64,000 nt of DNA from Planosporangium spinosum (GCF_049999945.1 NZ_JBLYUB010000007.1:124001-188000), one strand, 5' to 3'; shown: positions 32,287-40,569, numbered from the stretch's first letter. A program made the numbers and translations. The notes: generated by a model from the sequence alone, not told the origin.

Positions 32287-33330
32287 TCAGATTGGCGGTA
32301 TCTCGGCCACCGCGGGTTCCGGTGCGACCGCTCCGGCCGTCGTCCGGCCGGCCGTCGTCCGGCCGGCCGTCGTCCGGCCGGCCGTCGTCCGGCCGGTCGT
32401 GGTCCCGTCGGTCGTGGTCCCGTCGGTCGTGGTCCCGTCGGTCGTCCGGGCGGTCTCGGCGAGGACGACCCCGACGAGGATGAGCGCGGCGCCCGCCAAC
32501 TGGGCCGGGGCCAGCGCTTCGTCCAGCACCAGCCAGGCGATCGCACCGGCGAACACCGGCTCGACCATCCCCACGATCCCGGCGCTGGTGGGCGGCAGGT
32601 GCCGCAGCGACGCCGAGACCAGAAGGTACGGCGCGATGGAGCCGAGGAGTACGACGTAGCAGCACAGCAGCCAGACCGGCACGCCGCCGCTGGTGGCGCG
32701 CAGCAGGTGGCCGGGGAAGTGCCACCACGGCCGGAGGACGGCGCCGACGGCGGCGGCGAAGCCGAACGCCAGGCAGGTCAGCGACAGTGGGTCGCGCCGG
32801 GCCGCGCCACGCGCGCCGGCCAGGTAGTAGACGGCCAGCAGCGCCGCCGCGCCGAGGCCCGCGGCGATACCGACCGGGTTGAGCCGCAGGTCTCCCCAGA
32901 TCTCCGCGACCCCGGCCAGCCCGGCGATGCTCAGCCCCAGCCCGACCCACAACCGCGGGCGTACCGGTTGGCGCTGGCCGAACCGGGCCCACAGCGCGAC
33001 CAGGAGCGGTGCGGTGTACTCGAACAGCAGCGCGATGCCGACCGGTAGCCGGCTGATGGCGATGAAGTACAGCAGCGGTACGAACGCGAAGCCCGCCAGT
33101 CCGTACCCGACCAGCAGCGGCAACTCGCGACGGGTGAAGCGCAGGCGGCGGGGGGCGAGCGCCAGGGTCAGCACGAGGAGCCCGACGAATGCGCCGGTGG
33201 CCCGCAGGGTGGTCAGCTGCATCGGGTCCATGCCGGCCCGCAGGACGAGCTTGGCTACGGTGCCGTTGAGCGCGAACAGGGCCCCGGAGGCGACCACCAT
33301 GCCGGCTCCCAGGGCGGGACGGGGCGTCAA
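32287..33330 (-). CDS. EamA/DMT-family transporter
   Basis: About 347 aa with ten predicted helices in two EamA repeats (SGALFALNGTVAKLVLRAGMDP ... LRATGAFVGLLVLTLAL, and later SAGIVGMVEPVFAGAIAWLVLDEALAPAQLAGAALILVGVVL). These carry small metabolites outward; the substrate is unknown. After the last helix comes a 40-residue tail of TTDGT and TTAGR pentapeptides from a 15-bp DNA array. Start: TTG 33330 covers the whole first helix; ATG 33300 is the alternative. The YbaK gene follows after 93 bp in the same direction. Confidence 0.82.
   Translation of the reverse strand: MTPRPALGAGMVVASGALFALNGTVAKLVLRAGMDPMQLTTLRATGAFVGLLVLTLALAPRRLRFTRRELPLLVGYGLAGFAFVPLLYFIAISRLPVGIALLFEYTAPLLVALWARFGQRQPVRPRLWVGLGLSIAGLAGVAEIWGDLRLNPVGIAAGLGAAALLAVYYLAGARGAARRDPLSLTCLAFGFAAAVGAVLRPWWHFPGHLLRATSGGVPVWLLCCYVVLLGSIAPYLLVSASLRHLPPTSAGIVGMVEPVFAGAIAWLVLDEALAPAQLAGAALILVGVVLAETARTTDGTTTDGTTTDGTTTGRTTAGRTTAGRTTAGRTTAGAVAPEPAVAEIPPI
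32333..32449. repeat. Array of 15-bp repeats in the EamA transporter tail
   Basis: Seven full units and a partial one from 32333: four identical (CCGGCCGTCGTCCGG) then three of a second variant. In frame on the minus strand they encode TTAGR and TTDGT. The C-terminal location makes length change harmless. Confidence 0.9.
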
Positions 33331-33489
33331 GACGGTTCGACGCGTACGCGCCGGCCGGTCACCCGGGTGACCGGCCGAACCCGGAACCGGCCGTCGCCGG
33401 TCTTCCTCCTCAGGTCGTGCACCCCGCACTCCTCCCCGTTCCCGCCCGCCGTACGGCCCGGCGGCAGCCCTCCCGGTCGGGCAGGTCCG

Positions 33490-33561
33490 GCCGTCGAGCC
33501 GGGCCGCTCGGCTGCCGTCGTGCCGGGCCGCTCGGCTGCCGTCGTGCCGGGCCGCTCGGCT
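33490..33561. repeat. Three 24-bp tandem repeats upstream of the EamA gene
   Basis: Units at 33490, 33514 and 33538 differ by a single base. They lie in the 665-bp gap 33331-33995, before the LexA boxes. No gene is supported in 33331-33627. Confidence 0.85.
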
Positions 33562-33627
33562 ACCGCGGATCATCGCTCGGCATAAAGCAGACCATATTGC
33601 CGACTCGTCCCGACTCGGTGGGGTGAC

Positions 33628-33643
33628 TCGAACCTCTGTTCGA
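33628..33643. promoter_or_regulatory. LexA (SOS) box 1
   Basis: TCGAAC-CTCT-GTTCGA is a perfect palindrome matching the LexA consensus of Gram-positive bacteria. It lies 73 bp upstream of a second perfect box. It could assist LexA binding there or control a minus-strand promoter towards the EamA gene. Confidence 0.85.
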
Positions 33644-33667
33644 AAATCTTGGCTGAGCATTGAGTTT

Positions 33668-33716
33668 TTGTCGGGGGGCCGGTGTACTCTTACCTGTAGT
33701 TCGAACACTCGTTCGA
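33668..33716 (+). promoter_or_regulatory. DNA-damage promoter: PafBC-type motif and LexA box 2
   Basis: TTGTCGGGG (33668-33676), 8 nt, TACTCT (33685-33690) fits the RecA-independent damage promoter of mycobacteria (TTGTCRGTG-N8-TANNNT), with one mismatch. LexA box 2, TCGAAC-ACTC-GTTCGA (33701-33716), begins about where transcription should start. Both the SOS and PafBC routes could therefore act on the HEPN-imuA'-imuB-dnaE2 cluster. Confidence 0.8.
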
Positions 33717-33995
33717 CTGTTCGGAAGGGGCGATTCGCGGCGCCTCCTTCCGAAAGCGGGTCGCGACACCGCTCGAGGTCCGGTCATTGAGGGCCGGCCT
33801 CACGGCGGGACCGCCAGCCGTCACCCCCGACCCCCGGGCGGCGGCTGGCGGTCCACCGGCCGGGCGTGGCGTGGGGAAGCTCCATGCCCGGCCGGCACGC
33901 CGCTGCGTCTTCCTCCGCAGCGGTATTCGACAACCAGCACAGCGTGCGGCAACCGGCACGACGTGCGGCAACCAGCACAGCTTGAGGGAGACCCG
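33717..33995 (+). other. Long 5' leader of the mutasome transcript
   Basis: About 280 nt separate LexA box 2 from the first ATG. I see no convincing small gene. It holds a hairpin with perfect 13-bp arms (33808-33820 with 33842-33854) and three 19-bp direct repeats starting at 33931, 33950 and 33969, the last ending next to the GAGGGAG ribosome site of the HEPN gene. Confidence 0.6.
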
Positions 33996-34499
33996 ATGCC
34001 GACGAACCGATCTCACGCCATCCCTGGCCCCAGGTCCGTCACCCCCCAGGACGGGCGCCAGGAACTGCCGGTTCCCGCACACGCGCTCCCTCACCGCACC
34101 CCGCGCGAGCTGATCTCGCTGGCCCGCCAGGGACTGGAAGAGGCCGCCGAGACCCGCAAGGACGGAATCCGCTACGCCACCGCCCACCTCGCCGCCCTGC
34201 GTGCCGCCGCGGCCGTGCTCGCCGCACGGGCCCGTCCCGCGCCCGGCCGGCGCAGCCGCCTCACCAGCGTCTGGGCGCTGCTGGTCCTGGTAGCGCCGGA
34301 GCTGAGCGAGTGGGCCTCCTTCTTCGCCGCCACCGCCTCGAAGCGGGCCGCCGCCGAGGCAGGCATCCCCCGCGTGGTCACCGCACGGGAGGCCGACGAC
34401 CTGATCCGCTCGGCGGAACAGTTCATCGCGCTCGTGGAGGTTTCCCTCGGCCTGTCCTACCAGCCCCTGTTGGACGGTGACCGCCGCCTGGCGAGCTGA
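33996..34499 (+). CDS. SAV_6107-type HEPN-domain protein
   Basis: 167-aa, mainly helical. The core ELISLARQGLEEAAETRKDGI, AALRAAAAVLAAR and DDLIRSAEQFIALVEVSLGL resembles the actinobacterial SAV_6107 HEPN family. R59-YATA-H64 fits the RX4-6H pattern of HEPN RNases, but sits in an early helix, so nuclease activity is doubtful. It is the first gene after the LexA/PafBC-type promoter and is followed after 71 bp by imuA', which places it in the DNA-damage response. GAGGGAG lies 6 nt before ATG 33996. Its function in mutagenic repair is unknown. Confidence 0.8.
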   Translation: MPTNRSHAIPGPRSVTPQDGRQELPVPAHALPHRTPRELISLARQGLEEAAETRKDGIRYATAHLAALRAAAAVLAARARPAPGRRSRLTSVWALLVLVAPELSEWASFFAATASKRAAAEAGIPRVVTAREADDLIRSAEQFIALVEVSLGLSYQPLLDGDRRLAS

Positions 34500-34570
34500 C
34501 GCCGGGCGCTACTCGCACCCCGGGCTGGGGAGGGCCCGGGGTAGGAACATCAACGGGGGGAGAAGCCGCG

Positions 34571-35524
34571 TTGGCCGGCTTGTCGACAGCAACTTCGCCG
34601 GCGGGCACCGTGCCAACGGCACATCCGACGCCAGCACCGAACCCGGCGTCCGATCTGCTGGCATCGATCATGGGCGCGCCGGGCGGCCGCTCCGGCGCCG
34701 CCGACCACACCGCCGGGATCGGTCGCTCCGGTAAGGGACTGGCCATCGTGCGGGCGGCCGCGCTGACCGGCACGATCCGGCGCGCCAGCGACCACACGGC
34801 CGGTGCCCTCGGCAGCGAACGACTCCTGCCCGTCCTGCCCGAGTTACGGGCCCTTCTCCCCGGCCGGGGACTGCGCCGGGGCGCCACGGTCGCGGTCGCC
34901 ACCACCGCCACCGACCCGTCGGCCGACGGCGGACCGACCCGTCCGGCCCGGTCCGCCGGTGCCCGGTCCACCGGAGCCACCTCGCTGCTCCTCGCGTTGC
35001 TGTCCGCCGCGTCGGGCGCCGGTTCCTGGTGCGCGGTCGTCGGGGTACCCACGCTCGGAGCGGTCGCCGCCGCCGAGGCCGGCATCGCCCTCGACCGGCT
35101 CGCGCTCGTACCCCACCCCGGCCCCGACTGGACCACGGTCGTCGCGGCGCTGCTCGACGGGGTGGACATCGTGGTCGCCGCGCCACCCGGTCCGATCACC
35201 CCGTCCACCGCCAACCGGTTGGCCGCGCGGGCCAGGCAGCGCGGAAGCGTGCTCGTGTCGTACGGGCGCTGGGACGGCGCGGACATCACCTTCGACGCCG
35301 TCCGCGGGGTGTGGCACGGCCTGGGACAGGGCCACGGCCGCCTGCGCTGCCGGCAGCTCACCATCATGGCGCGCGGCCGTGGGTCCGCCGCCGCGCCCAA
35401 GCGCACCGAGGTGTGGTGGCCTCAGGTGTCCGGACCGCTGGCCGGACACCTGGAGCGAACGTTGGGCCGGACGCCTCCTGCCGCGGCGGGCCGGGCTCGT
35501 GACGTGCTCCGGGCGACGGGCTGA
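34571..35524 (+). CDS. imuA': ImuA'-like RecA-fold protein of the mutasome
   Basis: 317 aa. A RecA-like core is seen in RLLPVLPELRALLPGRGLRRGATVAVAT, then TSLLLALLSAASGAGSWCAVVGVPTLGAVAAAEAGIALDRLALVPHPG and VDIVVAAPPGPITPSTANRLAARARQRGSVLVSYGRW. The Walker A loop is degenerate (RSTGATSLL rather than GxxxxGKT), as expected for a non-recombinase ImuA'. With ImuB it recruits DnaE2 for damage-induced translesion synthesis in mycobacteria. TTG 34571 is favoured by a GGGGGGAG site 8-9 nt before it. ImuB starts 6 bp after its stop. Confidence 0.85.
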   Translation: MAGLSTATSPAGTVPTAHPTPAPNPASDLLASIMGAPGGRSGAADHTAGIGRSGKGLAIVRAAALTGTIRRASDHTAGALGSERLLPVLPELRALLPGRGLRRGATVAVATTATDPSADGGPTRPARSAGARSTGATSLLLALLSAASGAGSWCAVVGVPTLGAVAAAEAGIALDRLALVPHPGPDWTTVVAALLDGVDIVVAAPPGPITPSTANRLAARARQRGSVLVSYGRWDGADITFDAVRGVWHGLGQGHGRLRCRQLTIMARGRGSAAAPKRTEVWWPQVSGPLAGHLERTLGRTPPAAAGRARDVLRATG

Positions 35525-35530
35525 CCGGGC

Positions 35531-37063
35531 GTGCGGACGCTGGTGCTGTGGTGTCCGGACTGGCCGGTGATCGCCGTGGAGATCGTCGAGGGCGTACCCG
35601 CGCGCGGGCCGGTGGCCGTCCTGCACGCCGGCCGGGTGCTGGCCTGCTCGCCGGCTGCCCGGGCCGAGGGGGTACGGCGCGGACTGCGCCGGCGGGAAGC
35701 GCAGGGCCGCTGTCCCGACCTGACCGTCGTCGACCACGACGCCGGCCGCGACGCCCGGGCGTTCGAACCGGTACTGGCCGCCGTCGAGGAGATGGCCGCC
35801 GGCGTCGAGGTCGTCCGGCCGGGGGTCTGCGCCCTCGCCGCCCGCGGCCCGTCCCGGTACTTCGGTGGTGCGGAGGCCGCCGCGGAACTGCTGGTCGAAC
35901 ACGTCGCGCAGGTGTGTGACGTCGAGGCGCAGGCCGGGATCGCCGACAGCGTGTTCGCCGCCACCCTCGCCGCGCGTGCCGGCCGGCTCGTCCCTCCCGA
36001 CGGTACGCCCGCCTTCCTGGCCGGTATCGACGTCGCGGTCCTCGCCCGCCCCCGCCTGGTCGACCTGCTGCGCCGGCTGGGCATCCGCACCCTCGGCGAC
36101 TTCGCCGCGCTGCCCGCGGGCGACGTGCTCGCACGGTTCGGGTTCGACGGTGCCCTCGCCCATCAGCTGGCCGCGGGGCGGGACGAGCGGCCGCTCGCCC
36201 CCCGCCAACCGCCCCCCGCCCTCGACGTGACGCAGACGTTCGACGAGCCGGTCGACCGGGTCGACGCCGCCGCGTTCGCCGCCCGGTCGCTCGCCGAGCG
36301 GCTGTACGAGCGCCTCGCCGCGCACGGGCTGGCCTGCACTCGCCTGGGGATCGAGGCGCTCACCGTCCACGGCGAGGAGTTGTACCGGACCTGGCGCCAC
36401 GACGGACTGCTGAGCGCCGCCGGTATCGCCGACCGGGTGCGCTGGCAGCTCGACGGCTGGCTGACCACGGCGGGGAAGCGGTCGGTGCCCACCGCGGCCC
36501 TGACCCGGCTGCGTCTCGTACCCGATGGGGTGGTCGAGCACGCCGGCCTGCAACTCGGGTTGTGGGGCGAGGCGGGCGCCGAGCGCGACCGGGCGCACCG
36601 CGCGCTGACCCGGGTGCAGGGGCTGCTCGGGCCGGAGGCCGTCGTCACCGCGGAACTCGGGGGTGGGCGGTCGGCGGCCGACCGGGTCCGGCTGGTGCCG
36701 TGGGGCGACGAACGTGTCGCGCCGGGTACGGGCGAGCAGCCGTGGCCGGGCCGGTTGCCGCCGCCCGCCCCGGCGACGGTCCTGCCCGAGCCGGTACCGG
36801 TGAGTGTCACCACCGCCGACGGCGCGCCCGTCGGGGTCACCGGACGGCTGGCCGTGACCGGCGAACCGGCGCTGGTCGCCGTCGGGAAGGCCCGTCCGGT
36901 GGAGGTGTGGGGCTGGGCCGGCCCGTGGCCGGTCGACGAGCGGTGGTGGGCGCCGGACGAGGCCGACCGGCGGGTGCGGTTCCAGATGCTGCTCGCCGAC
37001 GGCCGGGCGCTGCTGCTGGCGCTGGCCGGTGGCCGGTGGGTGCTGGAGGCCGTCTATGACTGA
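35531..37063 (+). CDS. imuB: ImuB, catalytically inactive Y-family polymerase homologue
   Basis: 510 aa with the Y-family layout (LVLWCPDWPVIAVE, RRREAQGRCPDL, RLVDLLRRLGIRTLGDFAALPAGDVLARFG), but the acidic pair of the palm, S-x-DE in true polymerases, is missing (RPGVCALAARGPSRYFGG). It is therefore a scaffold rather than an enzyme. QLGLWG at residues 341-346 matches the beta-clamp-binding hexamer of mycobacterial ImuB. The C-terminal region resembles the ImuB tail that contacts ImuA' and DnaE2. GTG 35531 is 6 bp after imuA'; palindrome C separates it from dnaE2. Confidence 0.92.
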   Translation: MRTLVLWCPDWPVIAVEIVEGVPARGPVAVLHAGRVLACSPAARAEGVRRGLRRREAQGRCPDLTVVDHDAGRDARAFEPVLAAVEEMAAGVEVVRPGVCALAARGPSRYFGGAEAAAELLVEHVAQVCDVEAQAGIADSVFAATLAARAGRLVPPDGTPAFLAGIDVAVLARPRLVDLLRRLGIRTLGDFAALPAGDVLARFGFDGALAHQLAAGRDERPLAPRQPPPALDVTQTFDEPVDRVDAAAFAARSLAERLYERLAAHGLACTRLGIEALTVHGEELYRTWRHDGLLSAAGIADRVRWQLDGWLTTAGKRSVPTAALTRLRLVPDGVVEHAGLQLGLWGEAGAERDRAHRALTRVQGLLGPEAVVTAELGGGRSAADRVRLVPWGDERVAPGTGEQPWPGRLPPPAPATVLPEPVPVSVTTADGAPVGVTGRLAVTGEPALVAVGKARPVEVWGWAGPWPVDERWWAPDEADRRVRFQMLLADGRALLLALAGGRWVLEAVYD

Positions 37064-37084
37064 CACGATCACTTTGACTGACAA

Positions 37085-37159
37085 GATCACCTCAACTTCC
37101 GGGAAGTTGTGGTCATCGGGGCCCTCTGAGGCCACAACTTCCGGAAAGTTGTGACGATC
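37085..37159. repeat. GATC-ended palindrome, copy C, reaching the dnaE2 start
   Basis: Arms around 37094-37112 and 37132-37150 pair with two mismatches. Each arm is itself close to palindromic (CAACTTCCGGGAAGTTG and its near-copy), so one long or two short hairpins can form. The right end GATCATGG contains the dnaE2 ATG at 37160. Homologous to copy E at 47345. Confidence 0.75.
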
Positions 37160-40100
37160 ATGGGATTCAATAATCCGGACGTGCCGTGGTCGCGGATGGA
37201 GCGGGTGCTGTCCGGGCGGCGCATGCCGCCGGTCCTGGACCCGCTCGCCGACGGTCCCGACGGCGGAGACTCGCCGGCCTGGAGCCGGAAACGGGACCAC
37301 TACCGCGCGGTGGAGATCGACCGACCGGAGGGCGCGGTCCCCTACGCCGAGCTGCACTGCCACTCCAACTTCAGCTTCCTCGACGGTGCCAGCCACCCGG
37401 AGGAGCTGGTCGAGCAGGCCGCCCGCCTGGGGCTGGAGGCGGTGGCGATCACCGACCACGACGGGTTCTACGGCGTGGTGCGCTTCGCCGAGGCAGCCCG
37501 GGAACTGGGCATCAGGACGATCTTCGGGGCGGAGCTGTCGCTGGGGCTGCCCGGCCCGCAGCACGGAGAGCCCGATCCGGCCGGCCGGCACCTGCTCGTA
37601 CTCGCCCGGGGGCCGGCCGGCTACGCGAAGCTGTCGCGGGTCATCTCCGAGGCGCACCTGAGCGGAGGGGAGAAGGGGCGGCCGGTCTACGACCTCGACG
37701 AGGTCGCGGCGGCGTTGCGCGGCGACGTGCTCGTGCTCACCGGCTGCCGCAAGGGCCACGTCCCGGCGGCGCTGCTGGCCGGCGGCGTCGAGGCGGCGGC
37801 CACCGAGCTCGACCGGTTGACCGCGCTGTTCGGTGCCGAGCACGTCGCCGTCGAGCTGACCGACCACGCCCACCCGGACGACCACGAGCGCAACGAGGTC
37901 CTCGCCGAACTGGCCGACACGGCCGGGCTGCCGGTAGTCGCCACCAACAACGTGCACTACGCGACCCCCGCGCGGCGGCGGCTCGCCATGGCGCTCGCCG
38001 CGGTCCGGGCCCGGCGCAGCCTCGACGAGATGGCGGGCTGGCTGCCCGCCGCCGGTACGGCGTATCTGCGCAGCGGTGCGGAGATGGCCGCGCGCTTCGC
38101 CGCGTTCCCCGGCGCGGTCGAACGGGCCGCGGCGTTCGGCCGCGACCTGGCCTTCGACCTCAAGCTGGTCGCCCCTCGGCTGCCCGCCTACGACGTGGGC
38201 GAGGGCCACACCGAGATGAGCTGGCTGCGCCACCTGACCATGCGGGGCGCGGCCCGCCGGTACGGCCCGCGCAGCGCGTATCCCAAGGCGTACGAGCAGC
38301 TCGAGTACGAGCTGGACATGATCGAGAAGTTGGACTTCCCCGGGTACTTCCTGATCGTCTACGACATCGTCGAGATCTGCCGCCGGCTCGACATCTTCTG
38401 CCAGGGCCGGGGGTCGGCAGCCAACTCGGCGGTCTGCTACGCGCTGGGCATCACCAACGTCGACGCCGTCGCGCACGGGCTGCTGTTCGAGCGGTTCCTG
38501 TCCGAGCAGCGCGACGGGCCGCCCGACATCGACGTCGACATCGAGTCCGACCGGCGTGAGGAGGTCATCCAGGAGGTGTACCGCCGCTACGGCCGTCGCC
38601 ACACCGCCCAGGTCGCCAACGTCATCTCCTACCGGCCGAAATCGGCCGTGCGCGACATGGCCAGGGCGTTCGGGTACTCGCCCGGCCAGCAGGACGCGTG
38701 GAGCAAGCAGCTCGACCACTGGGGTTCGGTGGCCGCGCACGAGGGGATCCCGCCGCAGGTCGTCGAGTACGCGAACGAGTTGCTGACCTTTCCCCGGCAT
38801 CTGGGCATCCACTCCGGCGGCATGGTCATCTGCGACCGGCCCGTGATCGAGGTGTGCCCGGTGGAGCACGCCCGGATGGCGAACCGCACCGTCCTGCAGT
38901 GGGACAAGGACGACTGCGCGTCGGTGGGGCTGGTCAAGTTCGACCTGCTGGGACTGGGCATGCTGTCGGCGCTGCACTACGCGTACGACATGGTGGGCCT
39001 GCGCTGGGATCTGTCCACGATGGACCTCACCGACCCCGAGGTGTACGACATGCTCTGCCGGGCCGACTCGGTCGGGGTGTTCCAGGTGGAGAGCCGGGCC
39101 CAGATGGCCACCCTGCCCCGGCTGAAGCCGAGAAAGTTCTACGACCTGGTCGTCGAGGTGGCGCTGATCCGACCCGGCCCGATCCAGGGCGGCTCGGTGC
39201 ATCCGTACATCCGGCGAGCCAACGGCCTGGAGCCACCGACGGTGCCGCACCCGCTGCTGGAGAACGCGCTACGCAAGACGCTGGGGGTGCCGCTGTTCCA
39301 GGAGCAGTTGATGCAGATGGCCATCGACGTGGCCGGGTTCACCCCGCAGGAGTCCGACGAACTGCGCCGGGCGATGGGCGCCAAGCGGTCGACCGGGCGG
39401 ATGGAGGCCGTCCGGGAGCGGCTGTACCGGGGCATGGCGGCCAATGGCGTCACCGGTGAGCTGGCCGACGACCTGTACCACAAGCTCGCCGCGTTCGCCA
39501 ACTACGGCTTCCCGGAAAGCCACGCGATGAGCTTCGCCTACCTGGTGTACGCCAGCGCCTGGCTCAAGCGGTACCACCCGGCGGCGTTCTGCGCGGCGCT
39601 GCTCAACGCCCAGCCGATGGGGTTCTACTCGCCGCAGTCCCTGGTGGACGACGCGCGCCGGCACGGGGTGACGGTACGGCGGCCGGACGTCAACGCCAGC
39701 AACGCGCCGGCCGTGCTGGAGCCGCCGGTCGACGGCGAGAGCCCGGGGACCGAGCCGCACGAGTGGGGCCGCGGCGGACCGGTGGTCCGGCTGGGGCTTT
39801 CCTCCGTGCGTACCCTCGGGTCGGGTGTGGCCGAGCGGATCGAGGCGCGACGCGCCGACGGCGGCCCCTACCGCGACCTGGTCGACCTGGCCCGGCGGGC
39901 GGAACTCACCACGGCCCACCTGGAGGCCCTGGCCACCGCGGACGCGTTCGCCTGCTTCGGGCTGACCCGGCGGGAGGCGCTGTGGGCGGCCGGTGCCGCC
40001 GCGCAGGAGCGGGACGGCCGGTTGCCGGGGACGGCCACCGGCGTCGAGGCGCCGACGCTGCCCGGCATGGACGCGGTCGAGCGGCTGGTCGCCGACGTGT

Positions 40101-40480
40101 GGGCGACCGGGCTCGCCCCGGACGCGCACCCCGCCCAGTTCGCCCGGCCGGTCCTGGACCGCCTGGGCGCGCTGCCGATCGACCGGCTGCGGACGGTCGA
40201 GCCCGGCCGGCGGGTGTACGTCGGCGGCATCGTCACCCACCGGCAGCGCCCCGCGACCGCCGGTGGGGTCACGTTCGTCAATCTCGAAGACGAGACCGGC
40301 ATGCTCAACGTGACCTGCTCGCCGGGGCTGTGGCAGCGGTACCGGAAGGTCGCGCGGACGTCGCCCGCGCTCATGGTGCGCGGGATCCTGGAACGGGTCG
40401 AAGGGGTGGTCAACCTGCGCGCCGACCACCTGGCGCCGCTGACCCTGCCGGTACGCCCGGGGTCCCGGGACTTCCGCTGA
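37160..40480 (+). CDS. dnaE2: Error-prone DNA polymerase III alpha subunit
   Basis: 1106-aa C-family polymerase that performs damage-induced mutagenic synthesis with ImuA' and ImuB. PHP domain at the N-terminus (AELHCHSNFSFLDGAS, ITDHDGFYGVVRF). Catalytic Asp residues are in GPPDIDVDIESDRREEVI near residue 460, and a further conserved segment is LIRPGPIQGG. An OB domain is near the end (VYVGGIVTHRQRPATAGG, FVNLEDETGMLN). ATG 37160 gives the conserved N-terminus MGFNNPDVPWSRMERVLSG; GTG 37151 is less likely. The start codon lies at the end of palindrome C, and the only ribosome-site-like GGAAAG is within its right arm. Palindrome D follows. Confidence 0.95.
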   Translation: MGFNNPDVPWSRMERVLSGRRMPPVLDPLADGPDGGDSPAWSRKRDHYRAVEIDRPEGAVPYAELHCHSNFSFLDGASHPEELVEQAARLGLEAVAITDHDGFYGVVRFAEAARELGIRTIFGAELSLGLPGPQHGEPDPAGRHLLVLARGPAGYAKLSRVISEAHLSGGEKGRPVYDLDEVAAALRGDVLVLTGCRKGHVPAALLAGGVEAAATELDRLTALFGAEHVAVELTDHAHPDDHERNEVLAELADTAGLPVVATNNVHYATPARRRLAMALAAVRARRSLDEMAGWLPAAGTAYLRSGAEMAARFAAFPGAVERAAAFGRDLAFDLKLVAPRLPAYDVGEGHTEMSWLRHLTMRGAARRYGPRSAYPKAYEQLEYELDMIEKLDFPGYFLIVYDIVEICRRLDIFCQGRGSAANSAVCYALGITNVDAVAHGLLFERFLSEQRDGPPDIDVDIESDRREEVIQEVYRRYGRRHTAQVANVISYRPKSAVRDMARAFGYSPGQQDAWSKQLDHWGSVAAHEGIPPQVVEYANELLTFPRHLGIHSGGMVICDRPVIEVCPVEHARMANRTVLQWDKDDCASVGLVKFDLLGLGMLSALHYAYDMVGLRWDLSTMDLTDPEVYDMLCRADSVGVFQVESRAQMATLPRLKPRKFYDLVVEVALIRPGPIQGGSVHPYIRRANGLEPPTVPHPLLENALRKTLGVPLFQEQLMQMAIDVAGFTPQESDELRRAMGAKRSTGRMEAVRERLYRGMAANGVTGELADDLYHKLAAFANYGFPESHAMSFAYLVYASAWLKRYHPAAFCAALLNAQPMGFYSPQSLVDDARRHGVTVRRPDVNASNAPAVLEPPVDGESPGTEPHEWGRGGPVVRLGLSSVRTLGSGVAERIEARRADGGPYRDLVDLARRAELTTAHLEALATADAFACFGLTRREALWAAGAAAQERDGRLPGTATGVEAPTLPGMDAVERLVADVWATGLAPDAHPAQFARPVLDRLGALPIDRLRTVEPGRRVYVGGIVTHRQRPATAGGVTFVNLEDETGMLNVTCSPGLWQRYRKVARTSPALMVRGILERVEGVVNLRADHLAPLTLPVRPGSRDFR

Positions 40481-40494
40481 CTCGACAGTTACCG

Positions 40495-40548
40495 CATGAT
40501 CACGGAGCATTTTCCGTGTTCTGGCATGGAAAATGCTCCGTGATCATG
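40495..40548. repeat. GATC-ended palindrome, copy D
   Basis: Perfect 21-bp arms (40495-40515 with 40528-40548), extendable to 24 bp with one wobble around the loop TTCTGG. Same outer CATGATCACGGA and inner TCCGTGTTC as copy B, but different, still complementary, bases between. It lies between the convergent dnaE2 and aldo/keto reductase genes. Confidence 0.85.
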
Positions 40549-40569
40549 GATGTGGGGTCGACGGCGAGA

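Noticed and set aside
33490..33561. Tandem 24-bp repeats considered as a CRISPR array or iteron origin
   Set aside because: There are no spacers between units, only three copies, and no cas or replication gene nearby.
33331..33627. Open frames between the EamA gene and the first LexA box
   Set aside because: They are composed largely of the 24-bp repeats and Arg/Pro-rich low-complexity sequence, with no start signals.
37151..37159. GTG 37151 as the dnaE2 start
   Set aside because: It would add three residues inside the palindrome. The conserved N-terminus begins at ATG 37160.
34844..39250. A 1468-codon open frame on the minus strand opposite imuA', imuB and dnaE2
   Set aside because: GC-rich third positions leave antisense frames open. 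Its translation has no recognisable domain, while the plus strand encodes three clear proteins.
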